Source: Gallibacterium trehalosifermentans (GTDB lineage: Bacteria > Pseudomonadota > Gammaproteobacteria > Enterobacterales > Pasteurellaceae). Taken from it: a stretch of 64,000 bases of DNA. The notes below the pieces were generated by a model. It was not told where the DNA came from. It made no database searches and worked only from the letters and a program-made list of their open reading frames with translations. The stretch spans positions 550,480 to 614,479 of the forward strand of contig NZ_JBHLWB010000001.1 of NCBI RefSeq assembly GCF_042433055.1. The letters are read 5' to 3'. Positions 36,184 to 44,296 of this stretch are shown piece by piece (position 1 is the stretch's first letter; every line of letters begins with the position of its first letter). The position numbers were made by a program, and so were the translations under genes.

Positions 36184-37689
36184 ATGGAGTTTAGTGTCAA
36201 AAATGGCAGTATTGAAAAACAGCGTACTGCTTGCTTAGTCGTTGGTGTATTTGAACCTCGCCGTCTTTCAAGTTCAGCGGAACAACTTGATAATATTAGT
36301 GAAGGTTACATTAGTGCGTTATTACGTCGAGGCGATATTGAGGGTAAGGTTGGACAAACCTTATTATTACATCATGTGCCTAATATTTCAGCCGATCGTA
36401 TTCTACTTGTTGGTTGTGGTAAAGAGCGAGAACTAACAGATCGTCAATATAAACAAATTATTCAACAAACTGTTAAAGTCTTAAATGAAACTGGCTCAAT
36501 GGAGGCTGTCTGTTATCTTACTGGGTTACACATTAAAGGGCGCAATACTTATTGGAATGTCCGTTTTGCGGTCGAAACAGCACAAGAAGCTTTATATAGT
36601 TTTAATGATTTTAAGAGCATTAAACCAGAAATTCGTCGTGAATTACGCAAAATTGTGTTTAATGTACCATCTCGCCGTGAATTACCATTAGCAGAAAGTG
36701 CTATTCAACACGCGGTAGCAATTAGTGCAGGAATTAAAGTTACAAAAGATCTCGCCAATACCCCTCCTAATGTTTGTACTCCGCGTTATCTTGCCGATAA
36801 AGCCATTGAGTTAGCAGAAAGTTACAGCACCATTCAAAGCCATATTATCGATGAACAACAAATGGCAAAATTAGGCATGAAATCTTATTTAGCCGTTTCG
36901 CAAGGTGCAAAAAATGAAGCCTTTATGTCCATCATTGAATTTAAAAATAGCCCTAATCCACAAGCAAAACCGATTGTCTTAGTCGGTAAAGGATTAACCT
37001 TTGATTCTGGTGGGATTTCCATTAAACCTGCTGATGGTATGGACGAGATGAAATATGATATGTGCGGTGCGGCTACGGTATACGGTGTGATGAAAGCGGT
37101 TGCGGAGTTAAATTTACCACTAAATATCATTGGGGTATTAGCAGGCTGTGAAAATCTTCCAGGTGGCAATGCCTATCGCCCAGGGGATATTTTAACCACC
37201 ATGTCAGGGTTAACCGTGGAAGTACTAAATACTGATGCGGAAGGGCGTTTAGTTTTATGTGATGCATTAACCTACGTCGAACGCTTTGATCCTGATACGG
37301 TGATTGATATTGCAACATTAACTGGTGCGTGTGTTGTTGCGTTAGGTAGTGTAAATAATGGACTATTCTCGCCAACAAATACCTTAGCTCATGAACTGCA
37401 AAATGCCGCCGATCTTTCAACTGACAAAGCATGGCGTTTGCCAATGAATGAAGAATACCAAGAATTGCTAAAATCCAATTTTGCTGATTTAGCAAATATT
37501 GGTGGACGTTGGGGTGGGGCGATTACTGCCGCCTGTTTCTTAGCCAACTTCACCAAAAAATATAATTGGGCACATTTAGATATTGCGGGAACAGCATGGC
37601 AACAAGGTGCCAATAAAGGGGCAACAGGTCGTCCAGTCTCGCTTTTAGTTCAATTCTTATTAAATCGTGCCAATATTAAATTTGAGTAG
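36184..37689 (+). CDS. pepA: Leucyl aminopeptidase A
   Basis: A 501-residue M17 aminopeptidase. The two-metal site is seen in VLVGKGLTFDSGGISIKP and NTDAEGRLVLCDALTY, the second being the M17 signature. The start at 36184 (MEFSVKNGS) matches E. coli PepA and follows AAGGATATGAAT. Beyond peptidase activity, PepA binds DNA in E. coli as an accessory factor for site-specific recombination at cer/psi and as a regulator of carAB; those roles are not testable here. Confidence 0.97.
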   Translation: MEFSVKNGSIEKQRTACLVVGVFEPRRLSSSAEQLDNISEGYISALLRRGDIEGKVGQTLLLHHVPNISADRILLVGCGKERELTDRQYKQIIQQTVKVLNETGSMEAVCYLTGLHIKGRNTYWNVRFAVETAQEALYSFNDFKSIKPEIRRELRKIVFNVPSRRELPLAESAIQHAVAISAGIKVTKDLANTPPNVCTPRYLADKAIELAESYSTIQSHIIDEQQMAKLGMKSYLAVSQGAKNEAFMSIIEFKNSPNPQAKPIVLVGKGLTFDSGGISIKPADGMDEMKYDMCGAATVYGVMKAVAELNLPLNIIGVLAGCENLPGGNAYRPGDILTTMSGLTVEVLNTDAEGRLVLCDALTYVERFDPDTVIDIATLTGACVVALGSVNNGLFSPTNTLAHELQNAADLSTDKAWRLPMNEEYQELLKSNFADLANIGGRWGGAITAACFLANFTKKYNWAHLDIAGTAWQQGANKGATGRPVSLLVQFLLNRANIKFE

Positions 37690-37702
37690 CGATATATCAA
37701 TA

Positions 37703-37731
37703 AAGGGAAAGTATTACTTTCCCTTAGTTTT
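37703..37731 (+). terminator. Terminator of pepA
   Basis: AAGGGAAAGT and ACTTTCCCTT form a perfect 10-bp stem with a three-base loop, followed by AGTTTTTG. Confidence 0.88.
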
Positions 37732-37764
37732 TGATAAGCACTATAAACCTTTTTTATCTTATTC

Positions 37765-38025
37765 TTAACTAACTCTAGATTTAGGTTTCGCCCTAAAGGG
37801 CGACCCACTATTATTCGCAAGTTCGCTCAGCTCACTTGCTCACCCTACGGGTCGCTGCAAGCAGCGCTCAAAAAGCAATGCTTTTTGTTATTGCTCGTGC
37901 AAAGAAAAGTGGGCAAAAAAAAACACGCCCTAGTGCCTTGCTATCTCNNNNNNNNNNNNNNNNNNNNNNNNNNNNNNNNNNNNNNNNNNNNNNCTCCACT
38001 CGGGCAAGGCACAAGGGACCCCATT
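37765..38025. repeat. Interspersed intergenic repeat, copy B (contains assembly gap)
   Basis: Inverted relative to copy A at 30121-30335 and sharing its outer blocks (TTCTTAACTAACT-side end, TAGGTTTCGCCCTAAAGGGC, GTGCAAAGAAAAGTGGGCAA, CACGCCCTAGTGCCTTGCT, TCGGGCAAGGCACAAGG). It has a longer middle segment than copy A (GCAAGCAGCGCTC and AAAAAGCAATGCTTTTTG palindromes) and the N run interrupts it. It sits between pepA and folB. A coding reading through this stretch is only a product of the low-complexity sequence and the gap. Confidence 0.75.
37948..37993. other. Assembly gap (46 N)
   Basis: Undetermined bases. The gap falls inside interspersed repeat copy B, in the section that in copy A contains a long inverted repeat, which probably blocked assembly. 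Confidence 0.99.
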
Positions 38026-38090
38026 AACACTTATAAATATTTGTTCTCAAAATTAGATTAAATAAGAATTAAAATCTTCCCCTTTAGTCT

Positions 38091-38450
38091 TTAACTAAAA
38101 TCTTTCTCTACAACAATACCCACCGATTTTGCCTGTGCGACCGCATCAGGTTTACGCAATTTCAAACGGATATGCTTAATCTGAAAGTGTTGATGTAATT
38201 GTTCTATCACTTCATAAGCAACACGCTCAATCAGTAAAAATGCCCGTTTTTCAACATAATCTAAGATAAATTCACTCACTTCAGCATAATTTAAACAAAA
38301 TTGGACATTATCTGTTTTTGCAGCTTGCTCACTATCCCATGCCATTTCAATATCAAAGATCAATTTTTGTTTTATCTTTTGTTCCCAGTCATAAACCCCA
38401 ATTTGCGTGAATACAACGAGCTCCTCAATAAAAATATACTCTTTTGCCAT
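38091..38450 (-). CDS. folB: Dihydroneopterin aldolase
   Basis: A 119-residue enzyme of folate synthesis that converts 7,8-dihydroneopterin to 6-hydroxymethyl-dihydropterin. Conserved blocks are IGVYDWEQKIKQKLIFDIEM (about 16-35), LIERVAYEVIEQL, and IRLKLRKPDAV near the end. The ATG at 38450 follows AAGGA; a GTG one codon upstream is less likely. It is divergent from plsY, the usual Pasteurellaceae and enterobacterial arrangement. Confidence 0.93.
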   Translation of the reverse strand: MAKEYIFIEELVVFTQIGVYDWEQKIKQKLIFDIEMAWDSEQAAKTDNVQFCLNYAEVSEFILDYVEKRAFLLIERVAYEVIEQLHQHFQIKHIRLKLRKPDAVAQAKSVGIVVEKDFS

Positions 38451-38545
38451 CACATTTTTTCCTTACCCAAAAAGAAATTCAGGTGCGTATATTATCAATT
38501 TTGCTACAATAAGCGGAAGCTAAAATGCGTCAAAAGGAAAATGAA

Positions 38546-39148
38546 ATGAGTCTATTTGCTATTTGTTATATGTTACTTGCCTATCTAATTGGTTCAATTT
38601 CTAGTGCAATCATTCTCTGTAAACTATTTCATCTTCCTGATCCGCGTGAGAATGGCTCACACAACCCAGGGGCAACCAATGTATTACGCATCGGTGGTCG
38701 CCTCCCCGCGTTGTTAGTCCTTATTTTTGATATTTTAAAAGGTATGCTACCTGTTTGGCTTGGCTACTATTTACACTTAACTCAATTTGAATTAGGCATG
38801 GTAGCATTAGGCGCTTGTTTAGGACATATCTTCCCGATCTACTACCAATTTCGTGGTGGCAAAGGGGTAGCCACTGCTTTTGGTGCAATCGCCCCTATTG
38901 GCTGGTCAGTTGCTGGTTTTATGCTAGGTATTTGGTTATTTGTCTTTTTATTGACTGGCTACTCGTCGTTAAGTGCTGTTATTGCTGCGTTAACCATTCC
39001 TTTTTACGTCTGGTGGTTTCGCCCTGAATTTACCTTTCCAACCGCATTAGTTTGTTGTCTCCTTATCTATCGTCATCACGACAACATTCAACGTTTATGG
39101 CGTGGACAAGAAGACAAAATGTGGGATAAGTTAAAAAAGAAGAAATAG
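38546..39148 (+). CDS. plsY: Glycerol-3-phosphate acyltransferase PlsY
   Basis: A 200-residue integral membrane protein with about five helices. It uses acyl-phosphate to acylate glycerol-3-phosphate at the start of phospholipid synthesis. Signatures are GSISSAIILCK (about 16-26), GSHNPGATNVLRIGG (about 39-53) and the GGKGVATAFGA loop (about 107-117). The start at 38546 follows AAGGA; the in-frame ATG seven codons earlier has no ribosome site. Confidence 0.94.
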   Translation: MSLFAICYMLLAYLIGSISSAIILCKLFHLPDPRENGSHNPGATNVLRIGGRLPALLVLIFDILKGMLPVWLGYYLHLTQFELGMVALGACLGHIFPIYYQFRGGKGVATAFGAIAPIGWSVAGFMLGIWLFVFLLTGYSSLSAVIAALTIPFYVWWFRPEFTFPTALVCCLLIYRHHDNIQRLWRGQEDKMWDKLKKKK

Positions 39149-39151
39149 CTA

Positions 39152-39874
39152 TTACTGTAACGTAAATCTAATTGGCACTTTTTGTTCTGCAGATAAACCT
39201 GCTGGTCGAGCACCAACACTTTTCGCTCGTGATACAGCTGCTAATGCAGACTGATCTAATTCATCGTAGCCTGATGAGCGATGTAGTCGCACATTCTGGA
39301 TTGTACCATCATTCATTAAAATAAATTCCACTACGACAGTTCCTTGGCGACGCAACATTTTTGCACGTTGCGAATACCGTTTATGGCGCTCAATTTCTTT
39401 GCGTAATGCCGAACGATAAGCTGCTAACTCATCACGGCTCGTTCCTGCCCCTTGCAAATTTTGCTGATGAGCGGTGATTGGCGCCCCTTGTGCTTTGGAT
39501 TGGATTTGTGGTGATGGTTGCTGATGTTTTTTCTTCCGCTCTTGCTTTCGCTCAACGGGCTTCGGTTCTTCTCTTTTCTTTTTGACAGGTTCAATCACTT
39601 TTTTTACTGTTGGATCAGGAATAATCTCCGTTTTAGGTTCAATTTTTGCTACTTCAGGCTGCGGCGTTTCTTTTACGACTTCAGGCTCCACTTTCTCCTC
39701 TGAGAGGATATTTGCCGTTAATAACTCCATCGAAATAGTTGGCGAAAGTTCGCCGCTTATACTATTTGCACTTTGCTCACGCTCATGTCCCAATGACCAA
39801 ACAATACTAGTAAATAACACACCATAAATAAAAATTGTTAGGAAAAATGCAGGTTTTGTGTAATGAACATTCAT
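39152..39874 (-). CDS. tonB: Energy transducer TonB
   Basis: A 240-residue TonB with an N-terminal membrane helix (PAFFLTIFIYGVLFTSIVWSL, about 8-28), a long Pro/Lys/Glu-rich periplasmic spacer (about 60-125) and the C-terminal TonB domain (VVEFILMNDGTIQNVRLHRS, SSGYDELDQSALAAVSRAK). It transmits proton-motive force from ExbB-ExbD to outer-membrane receptors such as the FetA-like protein encoded 1.2 kb away. Its start overlaps the exbD stop. Confidence 0.93.
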   Translation of the reverse strand: MNVHYTKPAFFLTIFIYGVLFTSIVWSLGHEREQSANSISGELSPTISMELLTANILSEEKVEPEVVKETPQPEVAKIEPKTEIIPDPTVKKVIEPVKKKREEPKPVERKQERKKKHQQPSPQIQSKAQGAPITAHQQNLQGAGTSRDELAAYRSALRKEIERHKRYSQRAKMLRRQGTVVVEFILMNDGTIQNVRLHRSSGYDELDQSALAAVSRAKSVGARPAGLSAEQKVPIRFTLQ

Positions 39875-40263
39875 TACTTCTCTCCCTTATCTTTTACCGT
39901 AACAATCGCCACATTTTTGATCTCATTTTTACCTAATAAATCAGTAATCGTAACAAACTCTTGGAAAGTTGCTTCAGAATCAACTTTTAATGTTACCTTT
40001 TGGGTTTTATCCCAAGAGGCAATCTCTTGCTCCAATGCTGATTTTTCAATCGGTTTATCATTAAAATAAAGTTTACCCTCTTTGGTTACCGTCAATAACT
40101 TTGCCAACTCATCAGATTTAAATGCCACAGTGCTACTTGCTTTAGGCACATTCACTGGAATCTTACCTTGTGAAATAAAGGAAGCGGTAATTAATACAAT
40201 CGCCAACAGCACTAACATAATATCAATGAAAGGAATAATATTAATTTCATCAAATTTTTTCAT
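39874..40263 (-). CDS. exbD: Biopolymer transport protein ExbD
   Basis: A 129-residue protein with one N-terminal helix containing the essential Asp (NIIPFIDIMLVLLAIVLITA, about 8-27) and a periplasmic domain. It forms the proton channel with ExbB. It lies 12 bases after exbB and overlaps tonB, giving an exbB-exbD-tonB operon. Confidence 0.95.
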   Translation of the reverse strand: MKKFDEINIIPFIDIMLVLLAIVLITASFISQGKIPVNVPKASSTVAFKSDELAKLLTVTKEGKLYFNDKPIEKSALEQEIASWDKTQKVTLKVDSEATFQEFVTITDLLGKNEIKNVAIVTVKDKGEK

Positions 40264-40275
40264 TGTTACGGCTGC

Positions 40276-40731
40276 CTATGCTTGTTGATTTTCTTGCCAA
40301 GACTTCCATTGCAAGCGTTTTACTTCAACTTTTCGTCCTAGACCGTTGTAAAACATCATTGCTGGAATAGCGACTAAAATGCCCACTGCGGTTGCTTTTA
40401 ATGCTAATGATAGATGTAACATAATCGCACTAGCGTCAATATCACCACCCGATTGCCCTAATTGATAAAACGTTAATAAAATACCAATCACAGTACCAAG
40501 CAATCCAACATACGGTGCATTGGCACCAATCGAAGAAATAATGGTCAAATGACGAGTTAAATCAATTTCGAGATCGTGGCGATTTTGATACTTTTTAATA
40601 TCAATGCGATGCAAAAAGAACATACGTTCAATTACCAGCCAAACCATTATAAAACTCATCAATGTCAACAAGCCTAAAATAATGTAATCGATATACTGCT
40701 CTAAAAAGTGAAATACACTATCCATTTTCAT
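40276..40731 (-). CDS. exbB: Biopolymer transport protein ExbB
   Basis: A 151-residue ExbB of the short Pasteurellaceae type with three helices: YIILGLLTLMSFIMVWLVIE (about 14-33), a central segment with GANAPYVGLLGTVIGILLTF (about 68-87) and ALKATAVGILVAIPAMMFYN (about 110-129). It is first in the operon and divergent from the receptor gene across a probably Fur-controlled region. Confidence 0.95.
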   Translation of the reverse strand: MKMDSVFHFLEQYIDYIILGLLTLMSFIMVWLVIERMFFLHRIDIKKYQNRHDLEIDLTRHLTIISSIGANAPYVGLLGTVIGILLTFYQLGQSGGDIDASAIMLHLSLALKATAVGILVAIPAMMFYNGLGRKVEVKRLQWKSWQENQQA

Positions 40732-41060
40732 TCCTTAAAAATATGATAAAACGTGATCGTGGCGCTACAACCTGATACTTACAAGAATAAATATTATTGC
40801 ATGACTTATTCTTTCATTAGTAATGCGTATTATTCTTAAAAAGAATACTATTGCAAGATGTTTTTGAGAATTATTCTTATATTTATTTATATTTAGATCG
40901 TATTGCACAAATAATAGCCATAATTAATAAAATTCATAAAATAAAAATGATAATAAATATTATTTGCTTTTTATGAGTTTGATGATAAATTTATTTATGC
41001 AAATTATTGCAAAAAAACAAACTTTTTATTTGTACAATCATTATGTTAAGGAAAATGGAT
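40732..41060. promoter_or_regulatory. Divergent control region of exbBD-tonB and the FetA-like receptor, candidate Fur boxes
   Basis: This 329-base AT-rich region has several Fur-like stretches: AATGATAATAAATATTATT at 40946-40964 (nearest the receptor gene) and GAGAATTATTCTTAT at about 40866-40880 (nearest exbB side). TATTCTT-AAA-AAGAATA at 40831-40847 is a perfect inverted repeat that could also be an operator. Iron control of both transcripts is inferred from these matches and gene function. Confidence 0.55.
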
Positions 41061-43109
41061 ATGCCTAAAAGATTTACACTTACCTACGCCAGCCTTGCAA
41101 TATTAAGTGTATTGGGGGGGGGTACTAATGTTGTTTTTGCTAACAACAACTCACAAACATTAGATGAAATTGTTGTTTCTGAACATCAAGGTAAAAAAGT
41201 TGAAACCAATATTGTTACTGCTGCTGAAATGAAAGAAAGTACAGCAACGGATATGAGAACGCTACTTTCTAAAGAACCTTCCATTGATTTCGGTGGTGGA
41301 AATGGGACTTCTCAGTTTTTAACCATTCGTGGAATGGGGCAAAACTCTGTCGATATAAAAATAGATAATGCTTATTCAGACAGCCAGATCTTATATCATC
41401 AAGGACGATTTATTATTGATCCATCTTTACTTAAAACGATTTCTGTACAGAAAGGGGCTGGTTCAGCCAGTGCGGGTATTGGAGCAACCAATGGCGCAAT
41501 TATTGCCAAAACCGTTGATGCCTTAGATTTATTAGCAAACAGTAAGCGTAATTATGGTATTAAAGTAAATGCAGGTTATTCCACTAATGATGGTTATACC
41601 TATGGAACAACATTATTTGGTAAGTATGGTAACTTTGACGCATTATTTTCTTACACGCGTGTCAATGATCACGATTATCAAGCAGGCAAAGGTTACGCCA
41701 ATCACAATGGTAAGAATAGCGTACCTTATAGCGGTTTAGATAAACGCAGTTACTTAATTAAACTCGGTGCCACATTCGATAATCACCGTTTTGTATTAAG
41801 CCACTTACAAGATCAACACCGTGGTGTACGTTTAGTACGAGAAGAATTTGCTCTCGATGCGGCACGTTTAAGCCTTACACGCCAATCCCCTTCTTACCGT
41901 GAAACCACCTTGCAAAATACCAATTTAGAATGGACGGCGAAAAATTTAGGTTTTGTCAGCGAACTCACCGCCAATGCGTATATGATGGAAAATAAACGTT
42001 ATTCTGCTGATGACAAAGGCTGTGGTTATTGCGGCAATATTGAAGGACCAACCACCACAGTAATTGAAACACGCGGTGCAAATATCAATTTTGACTCCCC
42101 GATTGGTGAAAATGTCTTAGTAAAATATGGCGTAAATTATCGTGATCAAAAAATCAAACCGCACGCCTTTTTAAACCCAACATACACACTGACATCGCCA
42201 ACGAAAGCTGATATAGGCACTTATGTAGAAGCAATCACCACTATCAGTGATTTTATTTTTACCACAGGTTTGCGTTACGATTATTTCAAACTCAAAGCGA
42301 TGGACGGCAAAACAGTCTCTGCAGGTCAGTTCAACCCAAGTATTGGAGTAATTTGGCTAGCCAGCGATAATTTAAGTTTTAGTGCAAACCACAGCTATGC
42401 GTCTCGTAGTCCACGTTTATACGACGCCTTAATGACACATGGCAAACGAGGGGTAATTTCGATTGCCGATGGTACAGTTGCAGAACGCGCGAGAAATACA
42501 GAGATCGGCTTTAACTATAAAAATGGCAACATTACCATTGACGGTAGCTATTTCTGGCAAAAAATTAGCGATGCAATCGCCAATCCACAAGATAGACACG
42601 GTATAAAAACTGTAAAAGAAACTGTCAATGCTGGGTATATCCGTAACCACGGTTATGAACTAAGTGCAGCCTATACATTAAGCGGCTTTACCGCACGTGT
42701 TGGCTTGTCTGAAAGTAAACCACGTATTTACGATACCCACCCAGAAAAACTTTTAAGCAGCAACCCAGAATTTGCTGTACAAGTGGGCAGAACATTAACC
42801 ACTTCACTCTCCTACCGATTTGAACAGCCAGATGTGGAAATTGGTTGGAGAAATCGTTCAGTCAAAGGGGTAAAAGGTTCAGTGTTAGTACGTGAAAATC
42901 AAGACCCAAATACCAACGTGGTTGAACGTGCAGGCTACAGTGTGCATGATTTTTATCTTAACTGGAAACCGTTTAATGATGATAGTATGAATGTTAATGT
43001 TGCGCTTAATAACGCCTTTAACAAATTCTACTATCCACATACTCAACGCGGGCAAACCTTACCAGGCGTGGGTAGAAACCTAAGTGTAGGCATAAATTAC
43101 ACATTCTAA
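41061..43109 (+). CDS. fetA: TonB-dependent ferric-siderophore receptor, FetA/FrpB-like, phase variable
   Basis: The 682-residue protein has a signal peptide ending near VVFA (about 27), a TonB box DEIVVSE (about 33-39), a plug domain with FLTIRGMGQNSVDIKIDN and a 22-strand barrel ending in NYTF. Long stretches resemble neisserial FetA (KGAGSASAGIGATNGAIIAK, SYASRSPRLYDALMTHGKRG, NAFNKFYYPHTQRGQTLPGVG), the ferric enterobactin receptor. It is shorter than FetA because the surface variable-region loop after KPHAFLN is reduced. The start at 41061 follows AAGGA. A nine-G tract in codons 19-21 is in frame here, so the gene is in its ON state. Confidence 0.92.
   Translation: MPKRFTLTYASLAILSVLGGGTNVVFANNNSQTLDEIVVSEHQGKKVETNIVTAAEMKESTATDMRTLLSKEPSIDFGGGNGTSQFLTIRGMGQNSVDIKIDNAYSDSQILYHQGRFIIDPSLLKTISVQKGAGSASAGIGATNGAIIAKTVDALDLLANSKRNYGIKVNAGYSTNDGYTYGTTLFGKYGNFDALFSYTRVNDHDYQAGKGYANHNGKNSVPYSGLDKRSYLIKLGATFDNHRFVLSHLQDQHRGVRLVREEFALDAARLSLTRQSPSYRETTLQNTNLEWTAKNLGFVSELTANAYMMENKRYSADDKGCGYCGNIEGPTTTVIETRGANINFDSPIGENVLVKYGVNYRDQKIKPHAFLNPTYTLTSPTKADIGTYVEAITTISDFIFTTGLRYDYFKLKAMDGKTVSAGQFNPSIGVIWLASDNLSFSANHSYASRSPRLYDALMTHGKRGVISIADGTVAERARNTEIGFNYKNGNITIDGSYFWQKISDAIANPQDRHGIKTVKETVNAGYIRNHGYELSAAYTLSGFTARVGLSESKPRIYDTHPEKLLSSNPEFAVQVGRTLTTSLSYRFEQPDVEIGWRNRSVKGVKGSVLVRENQDPNTNVVERAGYSVHDFYLNWKPFNDDSMNVNVALNNAFNKFYYPHTQRGQTLPGVGRNLSVGINYTF
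41115..41123 (+). repeat. Poly-G tract in signal-peptide codons (contingency locus)
   Basis: Nine consecutive G residues, encoding the end of a Leu codon and Gly-Gly-Gly. Gain or loss of one G shifts the reading frame 20 codons after the start. Homopolymer G tracts of this size are known slipped-strand mispairing sites in Neisseria, Haemophilus and Campylobacter surface genes. Confidence 0.85.
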
Positions 43110-43169
43110 TATTTGCTGATTTTAACAGCCCTGTTTCTCCTATTTTCGTTAGCGAATTAACAGGTGATA

Positions 43170-43204
43170 TAAAAAAGGAGATTGTTTTTTAACAACCTCC
43201 TTTA
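43170..43204 (-). terminator. Terminator after CRISPR array 1
   Basis: AAAGGAGRTTGTT-type arms (AAAGGAGATTG and CAACCTCCTTT) form a stem with one mismatch; the minus-strand side ends in a T-run. It would stop the array 1 transcript and perhaps also receptor transcription from the other side. Confidence 0.65.
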
Positions 43205-43256
43205 ATACATAATATCTGCTTGTACAGCAGTAAAGAACCAATAAAAAATTGATCGT

Positions 43257-43584
43257 TTTCTAAGCTACCTGTGCGGTAGGAATGAAGAAGAGGAAGTTAT
43301 TTTACATTTCTTGCAGTTTCTAAGCTACCTGTGCGGTAGGAATGCTATAAAACCAGTCCGTTTATGATTATGAGTTTTTCTAAGCTACCTGTGCGGTAGG
43401 AATGCATCATACCAGCGACCCTTTGCATCTTTCATTTTTCTAAGCTACCTGTGCGGTAGGAATGAGTGTTAAAAGCGGCACTGGCATTGACGATGTTTTC
43501 TAAGCTACCTGTGCGGTAGGAATGATAGGGCTATTGTTGGGGATTTGATGGGGATTTTTCTAAGCTACCTGTGCGGTAGGAATG
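43257..43584 (-). CRISPR. CRISPR array 1, six repeats with a variant type I-F repeat
   Basis: Six identical 28-base repeats at 43257, 43317, 43377, 43437, 43497 and 43557, separated by five 32-base spacers. In the sense (minus) direction each repeat starts CATTCCTACC, forms stem CTACC/GGTAG around loop GCACA and ends CTTAGAAA. The length, stem position and 3' handle are type I-F, but 5' end, stem and loop differ from arrays 2-4 here (stem CTGCC/GGCAG, loop GTATA). The array lies downstream of and parallel to the csy operon; its leader is at the right. Confidence 0.97.
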
Positions 43585-43724
43585 TAGAGTATTCTTCTTA
43601 CTAATACTAGCAATATCAATTATTAAAGAACATTTAAATTAAAATACCCTTTTTTCTGAGCGTATATATAACCTATTGATTTTTAAAAATATATATTTTG
43701 CTCTGGAAAAAAGGGTTTTTAGTA
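43585..43724 (-). promoter_or_regulatory. Leader of CRISPR array 1
   Basis: An AT-rich 140-base stretch between the array and the cas6f stop. It holds an inverted repeat, ACCCTTTTTTCT starting at 43646 and GAAAAAAGGGT ending at 43716. The first arm begins 62 bases from the array, exactly as in the array 3 leader. It should contain the array promoter and possibly integration-host signals for spacer acquisition; the hairpin could also end cas operon transcripts. Confidence 0.7.
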
Positions 43725-44294
43725 TTAAAAATCAGGAATGGTTGCAGTTGCTTCTTTACTTAAACCATAACCAGTAAATATTCCCTCCTGGTGTGCTGTA
43801 CATACCACACGTTTTATTTCTAACAACATTTTTGCTTGATTTGTGCTGGCACTTTTTAGAAATACATGAGGGTATCTGTTCACCTGCTGCTGTTTTAGAC
43901 GCATATTATCTAAAACTTCATCAGAGAAATCACCTCTTGCTTTCATACGTTTTTCTGCACGTTTCAAAGCACTATTTCCCTTATGTTGGATACGTTGAAA
44001 ACGAACAGGGGTTGTTTCCTCGGGAATTTTTACGATTTCTTGAATAAGAAAGTAATTGCGTAATGGTTCTAATTGAAAATGAATAAATTCTAAATCTATT
44101 TGGGAACCAAATAGGCGAATTATCCAACCTAAACCACGATTTTGTTGGTATTTAGGAAAGCCAATCCCAATTCTTCCTTCATAAGGTGGCAAAAGTTGAT
44201 GTAATGTTTGCATTGCGTAAGCCATTACATCAGAATGTTTCATTTCGAGTTGAGGAATGGCTTTTAATTCAATGTAATGTGTTAGTTGATTCAT
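43725..44294 (-). CDS. cas6f: CRISPR crRNA endonuclease Cas6f (Csy4)
   Basis: A 189-residue type I-F repeat-processing RNase. It keeps the catalytic His in QTLHQLL (His32, equivalent to His29 of Pseudomonas Csy4), the Ser/Thr in KSASTNQ, a basic helix (KRAEKRMKAR) that grips the repeat hairpin, and the GYGLSKEA block near the C-terminus. It would cut at the 3' base of the repeat stem, leaving the CTTAGAAA handle. It is the last gene of csy1-csy2-csy3-cas6f. Whether it reads both repeat types present in this window is an open question. Confidence 0.95.
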   Translation of the reverse strand: MNQLTHYIELKAIPQLEMKHSDVMAYAMQTLHQLLPPYEGRIGIGFPKYQQNRGLGWIIRLFGSQIDLEFIHFQLEPLRNYFLIQEIVKIPEETTPVRFQRIQHKGNSALKRAEKRMKARGDFSDEVLDNMRLKQQQVNRYPHVFLKSASTNQAKMLLEIKRVVCTAHQEGIFTGYGLSKEATATIPDF

Positions 44295-44296
44295 AT

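Noticed and set aside
37836..38027. Reading across the N run between pepA and folB
   Set aside because: It spans undetermined bases and a low-complexity repeat; there is no coding evidence.
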